Made by a program: the position numbers and the translations under genes. A stretch of DNA of 64,000 bases from assembly GCA_900073065.1 (NCBI GenBank), contig FJOG01000003.1:2826007-2890006 (forward strand), in the 5' to 3' direction. Shown in pieces: positions 34,594 to 45,216 of the stretch (position 1 is the first letter of the stretch; each line of letters opens with the position of its first letter). This DNA comes from Phialocephala subalpina. Taxonomy: Eukaryota > Ascomycota > Leotiomycetes > Helotiales > Mollisiaceae. The notes under the pieces are model-generated. The model was not told the DNA's origin. It did no database searches and worked only from the letters and a program-made list of their open reading frames with translations.

Positions 34594-35988
34594 AGTGTGT
34601 GAACGAGGGAGATGGTAGGAGAAGAGGATTGATGGAAGGACTGAGAACATCTGGATGCATGAGAATGTATAATGTTGGAAAGAGGTTAGAGAATAACTCG
34701 TCTTGGTAGTTGAAGGGGTGAGAAGAAGTGTGTAGCATGAATAAAGTTTTTCAATCTCAAGTACAGACGAAATGGCAAGCGCATGCTGTTTAGAACTTGA
34801 AAATAATCGTAAATGATGCTCAAAGCTGAGTTTCACGGCTAATCTTGACTTCGAGATATTTTTTGTTGCACATCGTAATGACGAATACCTTGCTCGGATC
34901 TCGACATCATACATAGCCACTTTTCCATGTGGTAGCGTTTTGCCAAGACCGCGAATGTCCTTCTTTGATCCCAACACTAAGGATCTGATATGGTTGTTTG
35001 GGTACATTTGCAGGCTTGAAGTGTAATAAATCTCGTTCGCAGATTCCAATAACATCACAAGCCTAAATATATTTGGGACTGACTTCGTAAGTTTTGTGTT
35101 GTGTTGTGGCGAGGCGGTCAAAGGCTGTCGAGGCTTCCGGTATGAACGCCCCCGAAACGAGTGAGGCTGACTGAAGCATCTCCAAGGAGGAGTGAGGCTG
35201 ACGGGGACATGCCGGATGCAAGAAAGTCGGTGTCGCTCTGCAGGAAGGTTTGTCAGCTGAGGCTTGGTACGCATCAGAAAGTTTCAGCTAATTAAGGGAG
35301 AAGAACGTAAAAGAGATTTGGGCAGAGCAGCGCCGATACACTGATATAGCGAAATAAGGTGGTCTTTCCTTCAAGCAAAGAACCTTCAGTAAACATCCCA
35401 TAACCTTGGGGACAATGAGTGGGAATTTCGGTGTGACCTTTGGTGGAAGGAAAGCGGCCGAGCAGAGCAGTTCGCCCCCACGAGGACAGCCCTTCTTCGC
35501 CTCAACGGGCTGAGGAAAGCCTGCCAGCCCAACCAAGCAGCTCCTTGCTTGTGCACTTTTGAAAAGAGATGGCGACTTCGTTGTAGCCATGGGGACTGAT
35601 CGAGGCAAAGAGAATAGAATCTTGTCTTTGGATGGCCTCATTTCGGTCGTGAATGTCCCAAACAAATGGGGACATTTTCGTGGCCTTGTGTTCATGTTAT
35701 CGTAGCCTCCTCGGCCTCGGGTTTCGTTTTGTCATAGCAATTGTATTGGGCCTAGCGCAAGTCCTCACGTGATCATAGCCGAGTTGGGCAAAGTCAGCCT
35801 CCTCTCGTCGAGGCTGGCAAGACCAGCTCAGAGCCTTGCAAAAACTCACCTTCTCATCCATCGTCAACACAACCACCAACTCCTCAATCATCGCCATACC
35901 GCAGTCCTCACATTAAGCGACGGGCGTTGTCTGTCGGTCAAGTCCAATTACTCTTTCGTGCCACTGATTGCGTCGGCCTTGCGACACC
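34594..35988. other. Intergenic
   Basis: About 1.4 kb. The reverse complement of acgatgtgcaacaaaa lies at 34861-34876 and matches 22705-22720 exactly. A minus-strand frame at 35288-35695 (135 codons) shows no family signal. I see no gene. Confidence 0.4.
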
Positions 35989-38592
35989 ATGGAGCCTTCT
36001 AACAAGAAGCGTCGTCTCGCACCAAAAATGGCAGAAAAGCCTCCCCACGAACAAGTAAGGCCTGATTCACGATATAAATACTATATGGACACTGACAGAC
36101 ACAAAGTCCCAGCAGGTCCCATACAACTACACTCCTCTGCCACCACCGGTCCAAGATGCGGCGCCTCCTCCCGAGCGCACCGATTTCGAGTCCTTCGCTC
36201 GTCATCTGCAAGATGCAGCAATGCTCATCTATGCCCAAGCCAATCGATCTCCATACACTGCCGTCTCAGTCTTGCTTCTACGATGGGAAGAAGACATGAC
36301 TTTCGAACAAGACCTCTTGCTTCTGCAACAGGTATTTCGCGAGCGCTTCCACTATCGAACCGAGACCTACACAATCCCAACCTGCCCCAACCCAAGCATG
36401 AAGCTCATCGGAGCAATGGCTCAACACCTTGAGTTCTCAAGACCAGACCATCTTTGGATCGTCTACTATGCCGGCTACGGCTTTGTAGGCTCGGATCATA
36501 ATTTATACTGGGCGTGGTACGATTTATTTTCTGCCAGCCTTATGGTACATGCTGATGTTGAAATAGCCATAACCGCGAAGACTCCTGCAAACTTAAGTGG
36601 GAAGGTGTAAGATGCCTCATAGAAGATGCTCAGTCGGATATTCTGCTCTTGCTCGAAACCTGCGCTGTCGCCGACTCTCCAAGTGCTGGAAGTCATGGTG
36701 TCAAGCAGGCTATCGCAGCATACAGTCCTGAACAAGCCGTTCGAGAACAAGGTGGCCGGTCCTTTACCCTTAATTTGGTCGACGCACTCAACAAGCTTGG
36801 TACTGGTCGTCCCTTCGGCATACAACGCCTTCACGAAGAAGTTATATCCATGAAGCACAACGTATATGCACAACCTCCGATGACAAATGGTTCTGCTAAA
36901 GCCAGTGGCCAGCTTGAGAGAATGCCTGTATTGTTCTCTTTGACTCCTGGTGACATGCAAAGCATTACTCTTGCACCCATTGGTCAACATCCACCTATGG
37001 CTTCACCGTTGGGAACACCTGAGAATGACCTCTTAAGACAGCATGAGCAAGCCCAGATGCTACGAGTCAGCTCAAATTCTGATCTGACATTTGAAGAGAT
37101 GAGAGCTTTGGTCTGCACCACTTTCCTTGGCGAGCCAAGCCAAGAGATGGCATCCTTCAAGTCATGGCTTCACAACACTCCCGTCGCGGCATCCAAGATT
37201 GCCGTCGAAGGTATGTTCCACGGTCCACCAACAGTCTTACTGGTATCTATGCCGATTGCTGTATGGAACATTGTGGCTGCCGATCGTACATGTGCCTTCC
37301 TGGGTTACATTAACTCACACAACATGACCACAGAGTACCAACGTTTGATTAGCGGTATCTCGCCTATGGGAAAGACCGCCACGATCAAGGAACTAGAGGA
37401 TGGAAAGATTCTTCTTGAAGCACGTCAGGCCGCAGCCTCGACCCCGGTTATGATGCGACAAGAGCCGAGTCGTGGAGACCTGATCAAGCAAGACCCATTA
37501 CGTCAGGATATGGTCTTAGGTACCCCGAACTCTGTTCCTCAGGTTGTCTATCCAGATCCAGGACCTTCAAATATTCCCGATCATAAGGATGACCACCTCG
37601 AAGATTCTGTCGAGATGCACGAGGCCGCAGAACAACTAAAGGCACTCAGTCACGTCCGACACCTCAGTCATGACCATGCCAACAGTGAGCGAAACAATTC
37701 CCATATCCAGTCTGAAGAGTCGCCAGGATTGAGAAGTGGTCGAGAGGAATCTGCATCATCCCAAGAAGCCGCGGATTCAGCTGCGGAAGACCCAATGTAC
37801 AGCTCCGAGTACAATTCCCCAGCCTCACGACCAAAGCCACGAAGATCCATACAGAAGGCAGGCCCAAAGCAAGATACCCGATGCTCGTTATGCAGCCACG
37901 CACCATTCAAGGACTCGTCCTCTTTGAGGAAACACATTGCTGCTGCGCATACTCGACCATTCCCCTGTGCTTTCTCATTCGCGGGCTGCACCAGCACCTT
38001 CGGCTCCAAGAACGAGTGGAAGCGTCACATTGCCTCGCAACATCTCTGTCTCACATATTACCGCTGCTCGTCTTGCCCACAAAGCACCGCCGAAGGTAAG
38101 GGAAATGAGTTTAACCGCAAGGATCTCTTCACTCAGCATCTCCGCCGTATGCACGCTCCTTTCGCTATTAAGAAGGCTATTGCCAAGGGTGACAGCAAGT
38201 TGCAACTGGAGTGGGAGACACACGTCAAAGAGATGCAAGCTTCATGCCTCGTCATTCGTCGACAACCGCCTCAGCGCTCCGCTTGCCCTAAGCCAGACTG
38301 TGCGAATGTCTTCGAGGGTGCAGGTAGCTGGGATGACTGGACCGAGCACGTTGGCCGACATATGGAGAAGGGAGAGGCTAGCAGACTTGGTGTTGATAGG
38401 ATGTTGGCGCATTGGGCTCTCGATGAGAAAATTATTGAGCGACGAGAGGATGGCGAGTACAGACTTGTCGGTACCGAGCGAGATGGCACCGTTGGTGCGG
38501 GATACTACAGCGATGGTAACGGAGGTGTCAGACCAAAGCACGAGATTGATGAAGCCAAGGGTGAAGTGGATGGAATGCTTGTTGATGGTTGA
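35989..38592 (+). CDS. Caspase-like / C2H2 zinc-finger fusion protein
   Basis: 830-aa protein in three exons: 35989-36054, 36116-36516 and 36567-38592. Intron 1 (36055-36115) is phase 0; intron 2 (36517-36566) joins YWAC to HNRE. The N-terminal 250 residues look like a caspase/metacaspase (C14) fold. DHLWIVYYAGYGFVGSDHNL (about 133-152) aligns with the YYAGHG catalytic-His strand, but Tyr replaces His. DAQSDILLLLETCAVADSP (about 173-190) aligns with the strand ending in the catalytic Cys. A middle region follows, then a Ser/Glu-rich linker. The C-terminal third carries about four C2H2-type fingers: CSLCSHAPFKDSSSLRKHI, the CAFSF..C..H..H unit, YRCSSCPQS..H..H and CPKPDCANVF..H..H. It is probably a nuclear or DNA-binding regulator with an inactive protease-like module; function is inference. 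Confidence 0.8.
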
Positions 38593-39269
38593 GTCTTCTC
38601 AACTTTCTTCACTTTCTTTCGGATTGCATGGGGTTCGCTGCGTTGAAGGGATTGATGGATTGATGGACAAATGGAGTGCAAATAGCATGTCGAGCTTCTT
38701 TTCTTTATCTCTAGGCGTTGATTATCTGTCGCTGTATGTACGTTGGATTGTCTCTTTTGTTTGGTTATCAGTGGTGGATGATGATGGAGGGCGGGAACGG
38801 GATGGATCTGGCGAAAAAGCTAGATGGTATCCTTGCGGAGTTTATGATAGTATGAGTAACTTATAAGTTTTGTCTACCTTCTTGCGCATTGCGACTTGAT
38901 TTGTTTGACCTGGTTTGGATTTTGGGTTTTAGGTCGAGTTTTGGTCTGAATTTCTTATCTCCCGAGCTTCAGATTAAGATCCTTCGATAGATGCCAATAT
39001 CCAGGCCATCAGTATTTGAGCCTGAAGGACCTTTGAGCTGGTTGAATGTCGCTAGGGTTGGTTTCATTCATTGCAGTGCTCGGGCCCCGAGTGCGTTAGG
39101 TGCTGTACTTTGCATCATCCAATAGAAAAGGAGCTAGTGCTAAGATATTAGGCTCCCGCGACAAGCGCGCAGTGGTTCCATCAGTAATGCATTATTTCCC
39201 TCCTCCATCCATACCACTGTCAACATCAAATAATCCTCTCGTCCAAACAATTTTGCTCCCACTGCTACT
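38593..39269. other. Intergenic
   Basis: About 680 bases between the caspase-like gene and the first F-box gene. A TC-rich leader directly precedes the ATG at 39270. No gene is recognised. Confidence 0.4.
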
Positions 39270-39752
39270 ATGGAGCTCTTCAAACGACGACTCCTCCAGT
39301 TCAAGGAGGAAAAGACACCCCTTGCGCCCGCCCCACCGAGACCATCAGCAACAAGGCTCGACCAGCTCCCGCCAGAAATACTGTTGGAAGTCATCTCATA
39401 CCTCAAAACCAACCCTCTCTCCCTCATTACCTTCTCATTATCATGTAAACGGATCAGCCGTCTAATCGGCTCCCAGCCTATTAAATCACACATCTACCGT
39501 ACTCTCGACCTTGTCGAACTCCTAGTCCGCGATCTCCCTACTCATATTATTTGTCCTTATTGTTTGAAATTGCATAGGGTGAAGGTTGAGGTTAAGATGG
39601 AGAGGAGGAGGAAGGAAAGAGGATGGGGATTTGAGAGGGTGGGGGAGGAGAGGAGGACGGTGGGGTGTTGGAGGAGTGGGGTGGAGAGGAGGGTTGATGT
39701 TGATGAGCTTGTGAGTTATTGTGATTGGGGGGAAAAGTGGGAATGCGAATGA
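39270..39752 (+). CDS. F-box-like protein (copy 1)
   Basis: Intronless frame of 160 aa. An F-box-like segment lies at about residues 32-60 (LDQLPPEILLEVISYLKTNP, then FSLSCKRISRLIG). A CxxC-x-x-LH element follows (HIICPYCLKLHRV), as seen in a fungal F-box family. The C-terminal third is very Arg/Glu-rich and ends WGEKWECE. F-box proteins recruit substrates to SCF ubiquitin ligases through Skp1. The protein is short for the family and may be C-terminally truncated. A second related gene lies 400 bases downstream on the same strand, which suggests tandem duplication. Confidence 0.6.
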   Translation: MELFKRRLLQFKEEKTPLAPAPPRPSATRLDQLPPEILLEVISYLKTNPLSLITFSLSCKRISRLIGSQPIKSHIYRTLDLVELLVRDLPTHIICPYCLKLHRVKVEVKMERRRKERGWGFERVGEERRTVGCWRSGVERRVDVDELVSYCDWGEKWECE

Positions 39753-40163
39753 GGGCTGACTTTGTTGTAGCAGAAAGGAGGACCGGTGTTGAGGAGAGTT
39801 GTTTGTACTAGGTGGTGAAAGCGATGTCGCCTCGCTGCGGGTTCGTCAATTGAACGCGCTCACACTCGAGGTTAGCTCGAGTCCAAACTCGGCAATTCCA
39901 ATTCCAATTTAATGAGAAAAGGGTCCAACTTGTTTTCGGACCTGGAAATGGAACCGGAACCAGCAAGCTTTTATCTCAATCCGGAGGCTGGTTTTGGGTC
40001 GATGGTCGCCGAGTTTGGGCCCAAAGGATGGTTCCGCGATGCGCACGCTGAGCCCATTCCTGTTAGGACTGATTGGATTTTTCTTCATCAAATTCATTCT
40101 TCTTGCTTATATCGCCTTCTTTTCGCTGCTTTTTTCTCCCTTGGTAGAAACACGACTGCATTT
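39753..40163. other. Spacer between two F-box-like genes
   Basis: About 410 bases. The frame of the downstream gene is open back to 39912 but the text there has no F-box signal. No other feature is seen. Confidence 0.35.
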
Positions 40164-40699
40164 ATGTCATCTCTTTCCACTACCATGGAGCCCAGACGTC
40201 CCATTGTGGTGCAGCCCAGGTGGTTGTCCCAGGTACCCTTGGAGTTCCTACAGCAAATCATAGAATATCTTCCGCCTTTCTCGGCCGCCTCATTCACTTT
40301 GTCCTGCCGGCAGCTCAGATTCCTGATCGGAGACGGATATTTAAAAACGTTGCACGAGATCCGAAGTTCGCGAAGCTCCTGTCTGGTGATCTGATGGACT
40401 ATATCTTTTGTATTCCTTGTCGGCGGCTGCACAACATGAAGAACGCTTCAAGATACATCGCCAATGGCCGTCCACCATCAACCCTGCCGCCGTGCATGAA
40501 CCAAGATCATGATGGAACAGCGGGTAGTCTCGTCAATTGCAATTTCAGCTCCACTGTTTTCCGAATGGCGATGCAAAACCACAAATACAATCTACTAAAT
40601 GGTCAACTTCTTCGAGTTTTATCTGAAGATACAATCATGAGCATTGGAACTAAGCATGTCAAACAGTCTCGGGCGGATGTTCGCATCATCGAGACATGA
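40164..40699 (+). pseudogene. F-box-like gene (copy 2) with a frameshift
   Basis: Reads from ATG 40164 (or 40185, MEPRRP) through an F-box-like segment, WLSQVPLEFLQQIIEYLPPF and SFTLSCRQLRFLIGDGY. At the run tatttaaaaacg (40338-40349) the frame must change: the first frame soon stops at 40392-40394. The alternative frame continues as FKNVARDPKFAKLLSGDLMD, YIFCIPCRRLHNMKN and on to TGA 40697-40699. The CxxC-xx-LH element corresponds to that of copy 1. One missing T or A in the homopolymer would restore continuity. It could also be a sequencing error, since homopolymers are error-prone. No intron can explain the change. Confidence 0.6.
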
Positions 40700-41437
40700 T
40701 GTACCATCGCTTGCAAGTCGTGGTTCTCTCGGCATCCCAAGATTCCTCTTTCTACGTGGGAAATCTGTACATCGAAATATGTTGCTATTTTCATTTCCGA
40801 ACTAATTATTAGTATGGTATATATTAGAGAGCGATGGGCTCTACATCTCTACATTAGGCACAGAAAGTTAGGAGTTGGACTGGGATATTTCTGCAAAGAG
40901 GAGATGGATAACTCGGACACTTGACAATGCAAGTACTTTAGAACGGAACTTTGCATAGATTTCCAGGAATATTCTGGTCGTGGAACGGCAATGTTTGTCA
41001 CGAGATACAAAGAAACTTGGGTATGGGCCTGATAGTGATGTTTGGAAGCAGCATGTCGAACGGGGGTGGCTGAATCTACCAAGAACAGGCACGATTGCAG
41101 CAGTTTTCGAGGATGGCGAGGAGTTCAGATTCGACGAGATACTTTTGGGGCCTAGGAATAACGATGAGTTGTTTGAAGCTCATGAGTATTGTAAATGGCT
41201 GGCTACGCGCAAGGAGGGCTTGGGAAGGAGAATGCATCATTGTCTGGGCGTCAGGTGGAGATCTGGAACTAAAGCAGTTTCAATCGCACAGCCTAACCGG
41301 GACTTTTCGGGCTTTGGTATTCCTGGCTAGGACTTGCATTGGTCGAGATACCCATCACAGCCTGCCCCAGCCCAAAGAAGAAACTCCAAGCAGCACATAG
41401 AGTTTGAAAACGCTGAAGACATATTCGTTGAACATAT
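40700..41437. other. Non-genic stretch with coding-like text on the plus strand
   Basis: About 740 bases. On the plus strand 40980-41330 is open and reads protein-like in places (VWKQHVERGWLNLPRTGTIA, FEDGEEFRFDEILLGPRNND). Further on another frame becomes more plausible (CIIVWASGGDLELKQF). It may be a frameshifted gene remnant; the family is not recognised and the support is weak. Confidence 0.25.
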
Positions 41438-44048
41438 CTATGTTTCTGGCTTTTTTGTGAGTCCTCGAGCGAAAGAGCCTCCTACAGATACTGCTCTAAC
41501 TATGCCCTGCCATCCTCTCTTCCCAATCGAATCCTTGGGATGAAGAGCAGTAATATTCTTGTTATCGACTTCGTCTTTCTTCGCATCGGTACTTGTGTCC
41601 ATCGACGGTCTCTGGAGCTCGTTCTTTGCATCACTACCATTTATATTCCTCGATGGTCTCTTACTTTCGTTTGCTGCATCATTTGCCGTTGTCTCCATCG
41701 TGGCTCTCTGATCTTCACTCTGTGCATTTATCCTGTTAACCAGATACATTAACCTCTCGCCTTCGTTGATCTCAGACCAGTTCAATTCTCTGTCATGCTT
41801 AACTTCATCCATTATATCCTGCCACACGAGCTTCGGGGACGTCGATCGACACGTGAGACACCAGCCGGAAGGATGTTGTTCTTGCAAGAGATCGAGAAAT
41901 CATTGGCCGTGTATGTTTTCAGCAATGAACGCTTTCTTCCAGTATGGGGAAAAGCCGTTGTCGACAAGCAGACGCAATATCCTGAGAAGTGGCCACTCAG
42001 CAACGACAGGGGCAGTGCCATAATCGTATTGCTCGTTCCCATCCTGGACATGGTCTTCCTCTTCCTCTCTCTCATACTCTTCTTCCTCTTCAATGATTGC
42101 ACCATGTCTTCGTATTTCAGTTTTGTAATATCGCTGAAGCTTAGGACTATGGAACTTCTTTGGGGTTGCCAAACTCATCTGCACAATCTCCACTCGATTC
42201 GAATTCAAACTTTGTTGAGCTTCCTCCCACTGTCTCTCCAGAAATTCCGAGTCCTTCAGAGATTTAGCAGACATCTTTCCACTCGTATTCAGTTCTTGCC
42301 AAATAAAGCGGGTTTCGCCTGAATTTGAGGGGGAATGAAATGGCAGTTGAATCTAAAGTGCTAGATAAGGCTGGACCACTGAGAGAACGGTAAGCCCCTG
42401 GTTCGAGTTTGACACTTCTCGACGAAGAATTAAACGGCGGCCTGTATTTGGAAATCGCATGCTGGATTTCATATTGGATCTCGCTCAGTCGCAACTCTTT
42501 GACTAACCTTTCCATGGCTTCTGCGCAGCGCTCTTCATCCTTTCTTTCTTGTTCGATAAGGACGTCTCTGTAGCGCTTCTCTCGAACATTTTTGGGTATC
42601 TCAGGAAGCTCGACGAGATAGAGACTGATGTTCTTATAGCTTAGACGGTCTCTCATAGAGGCTTGGATTAGTTCTTGGGTTGCGGTGCTAGAAACTACTA
42701 GATCACCAGCTACTGGCTTCATTGGCCTAGGCAATGGCTTGTGCGAGATCCGGAAGAAGCTTTGACATTCAATACTATTCCTGCATCAGCTTGGCACTTC
42801 TGACAATCCTTCTCTGCAAGCCTACCACATCGAAGCATCGGATTTAACTTTCACGACTCGCGGGGATCCGCACCCAATGCGTGCACCAGACTCCTCGACT
42901 GTATTTTCCAACAATGAAAGTCATGGTAACAAATGCACCTGGTATCAGTCCGGAGAAGGTGGAACCAGATATCGGTGTGCCAGTTCTCCAATCGAATAGC
43001 TCATATTCACCAGATCGGACCTTCTTCTGGCAGGGTCCTCGCTTGAATTGTGCTTGCATGATAGCTTCTATCTTCTGGACATCACCCCTTGTCAGCTAGT
43101 CTCACAAACTACGTTGTTCTGTTTGGTACGTACATCCCAGTCATACTCAGATGGTACGACGAATCGTCAGCCAAGAGCATCCTCGAACTTCACCGGGTCT
43201 TGTGCCCGTGTATGAGACAAGTCAGGTGGAGGTGTCTGTTCTGAAGCTTTTGCAAGCATGGAGAGGATTTCATTTTGAGATTTCATGGAAAGCCATCGTC
43301 AACGCAAACTTTCAGCTTCCTGAAAGTAGTATTAACCAGACTCCCATTGCGATGGTAAGCAAAGAATCCAATTTCGGGATGGTATCGCTACAAACAAAGT
43401 CAGTTCGAAATTATCGCTGTTCATGGTGTCGAATGCTAACTCAGATGAGATTTGCGTTATCTTGCTCAACAGTATCGACCGATGCGTGATCATCTGCTGC
43501 ACTGAGCTCAAAGACGCATCTTGCCTCTCGTGACTTTCTTGAACGTATAGTTGAGCATGCGAAGCTATTTTCCTGCGCTGAAGTTAATCCATGTACACAT
43601 TGTATTGTGGTTTCAATACTTACAGCAGTGCCGTGCTCAACCTCAGTTGCAACGAGCCAACAGGAGCATCAAGATAACTTCTCAATTCGGGTACATCCTT
43701 TCGAATGAGCAGCTGCCACCTCACCACTCGAGGCGAAGCCTTGACTTTTGACTTCTTCGAAGCCTTACCTAAACTATCTTCGAATGGCTTAACCTCGTCA
43801 TAGAATCGCTGCAGCGTTTCCCCGCACAAGCAGGCAGCGAATTTCAATGCCTCAACCTCTGGGACTTGGTCTGGCATTCGCGTCAACCTAGAGATCTCCT
43901 CTAGTGCCCTTGATAGAGCCTGAAGCTCGGAATCGAGCTCTTGAAAATGCTCGCGCGCATCATGGGCTCCGCTGATACTCTGCCTGATTCGGTTCACGAG
44001 CGTGATCGTCGAAATAATATCGCCGGCACTCCATCCGAAAGATGCCAT
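41438..44048 (-). pseudogene. Fungal N-terminal-domain / ubiquitin-like domain gene, broken
   Basis: Minus-strand gene with several exons and at least three lesions. Exon 1 (43624-44048) encodes a helical N-terminal domain of the type seen at the head of many fungal STAND/Ubl proteins (SFGWSAGDIISTITLVNRIR). Later exons give a coiled stretch (QQMITHRSILLSKITQISS), then a ubiquitin-like domain starting DPVKFEDALG and ending FSGLIPGAFVTMTFIVGKYS. Within DPVKFEDALG-x-RFVVPSEYDW the x is TGA (43167-43169), one C-to-T change from CGA. Near 42270 the frame shifts by one after LARTEYEWK. A second in-frame TGA, again a CGA position, lies at 41900-41902 between ENIHGQ and FLDLLQEQH. A Cys-containing C-terminal segment (WCLTCRSTSPKLVWQDIMDE) follows. 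Exact inner exon borders are uncertain. Confidence 0.65.
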
Positions 44049-44546
44049 CTGTCACACTTCGAGACGTTACTATTCATCGTCAAACGACCCATCGGGCGCT
44101 ATCATATCTCTCAAAGACATTGTTCATCGAGGTGGAGAGATGTTCTGCCTAGGCTTTCCGCGAGGTTGGCTGGTAGTGCTGTGGCATATCCATTGAAGAA
44201 GAGCCTTGCTGCTTTTAAACATTCCTCGAACTTTCATGTTATGAGGTTGCCATTTTCGAAACGTCCTCAAGTGAAGACATAACTGTCCTAGAATTTAAGA
44301 GAGCATCTCATAATACCATTAACGGAGGAACTTCTAGTCAGCTCAAATCACGACCAAAGCTTCTATTGCTCGCCGCACAACCTTTACAAAACTCGAAACT
44401 TCTCTATTTATGTGACTTACGTCCTGTCCAGAAAGTCCCAAATTCCCCTGGGAACTCAACCTGAACTCGCTTTCGTGGCTTCTTCCTTGGTTTCCCCTTC
44501 AGTTCCATCCTTCGCTCTCTCCTTCGTCTCTTCCTCCTTCACGTCC
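44049..44546. other. Intergenic
   Basis: About 500 bases upstream of the broken Ubl gene, TC-rich on the plus strand toward 44600. No gene is recognised. Confidence 0.35.
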
Positions 44547-44884
44547 TTATCCTGTTTCTTCCTCTTCCCTATTTCTCTCCTCGCTCTCTTCCCGTCTCTC
44601 CCCCGTGCAATCTCTTAATTCACTCTTCACGAAGGCGCATTTGGTGAAGCTTGAATGGATTACTATTGAGTAACTAAAGGAGCAGTTGAATAACTGGCAT
44701 TCGCGCAGGGTACATCTGGCGATCGTCGACCCGCGGAGCTCCATGTTGGTCAAAGTGCATCCCTTGCGTTTGCCCTGGCAGAACAAGCCGTTAGAGTCTT
44801 TCAGGTCGTTGTTTGAGTTGGTATCGGATATTCTGGCGGTGCTCGTTCTTGGTCGGGGTTTGTTTTGGTAAATGCTGACGAGGG
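44547..44884 (-). pseudogene. Pentapeptide-like repeat fragment
   Basis: A minus-strand open frame without a clear start encodes a run in which every fifth residue tends to be hydrophobic and every tenth Cys or Ser: KGCTLTNMELRGSTIARCTL, then RECQLFNCSFSYSIVIHSSF and TKCAFVKSELRDC. This resembles right-handed beta-helix (pentapeptide-like) domains found in some fungal proteins of unknown function. It ends in a Glu/Arg-rich low-complexity tail with TGA near 44547. The beginning (NKPRPRTSTARI) may follow an acceptor near 44885. I take it as a gene fragment; it is not assigned to a named family. Confidence 0.35.
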
Positions 44885-44966
44885 AGGGAGGATTTCGGGA
44901 AAGTGTCTTGAGATAGGAAAGACAGAAGTTTGATTAAGAACTAGAGCACGGGTTGGCACTCCAATA

Positions 44967-45216
44967 TCAAAGTAATAAAGAAATGTCCTAATAATTCATA
45001 CTGCATTCTAGAGCTCTCCAGTCGCTCCTCGTCAAACTCACAGTGTCCACCCACAACATTCAGAACGTAAAACAAGGAGCCCTCTCCCTCGTAGCCCCCT
45101 CCGTCTTCCAATCCTCGTCTTCCTCGTTTCCCTCTGCCTTTCTCGCACCTTCGGGATTCATCGTCTCCACCGACTTCTTATCCCAAATATTAACCTCCCT
45201 ATCCATCCCCACAACC
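44967..45216. repeat. Tandem duplication, copy 1 (250 bp)
   Basis: Identical over its whole length, as far as I can read it, to 45217-45466, with a period of exactly 250. On the minus strand it carries the end of a coding frame (REVNIWDKKSVET, then KAEGNEEDEDWKTEGATRER and a stop) and about 90 bases that look like 3'UTR. Confidence 0.95.

Noticed and set aside
35288..35695. Minus-strand 135-codon frame
   Set aside because: No recognisable motif, no promoter or intron support; composition not distinct from the flanks.
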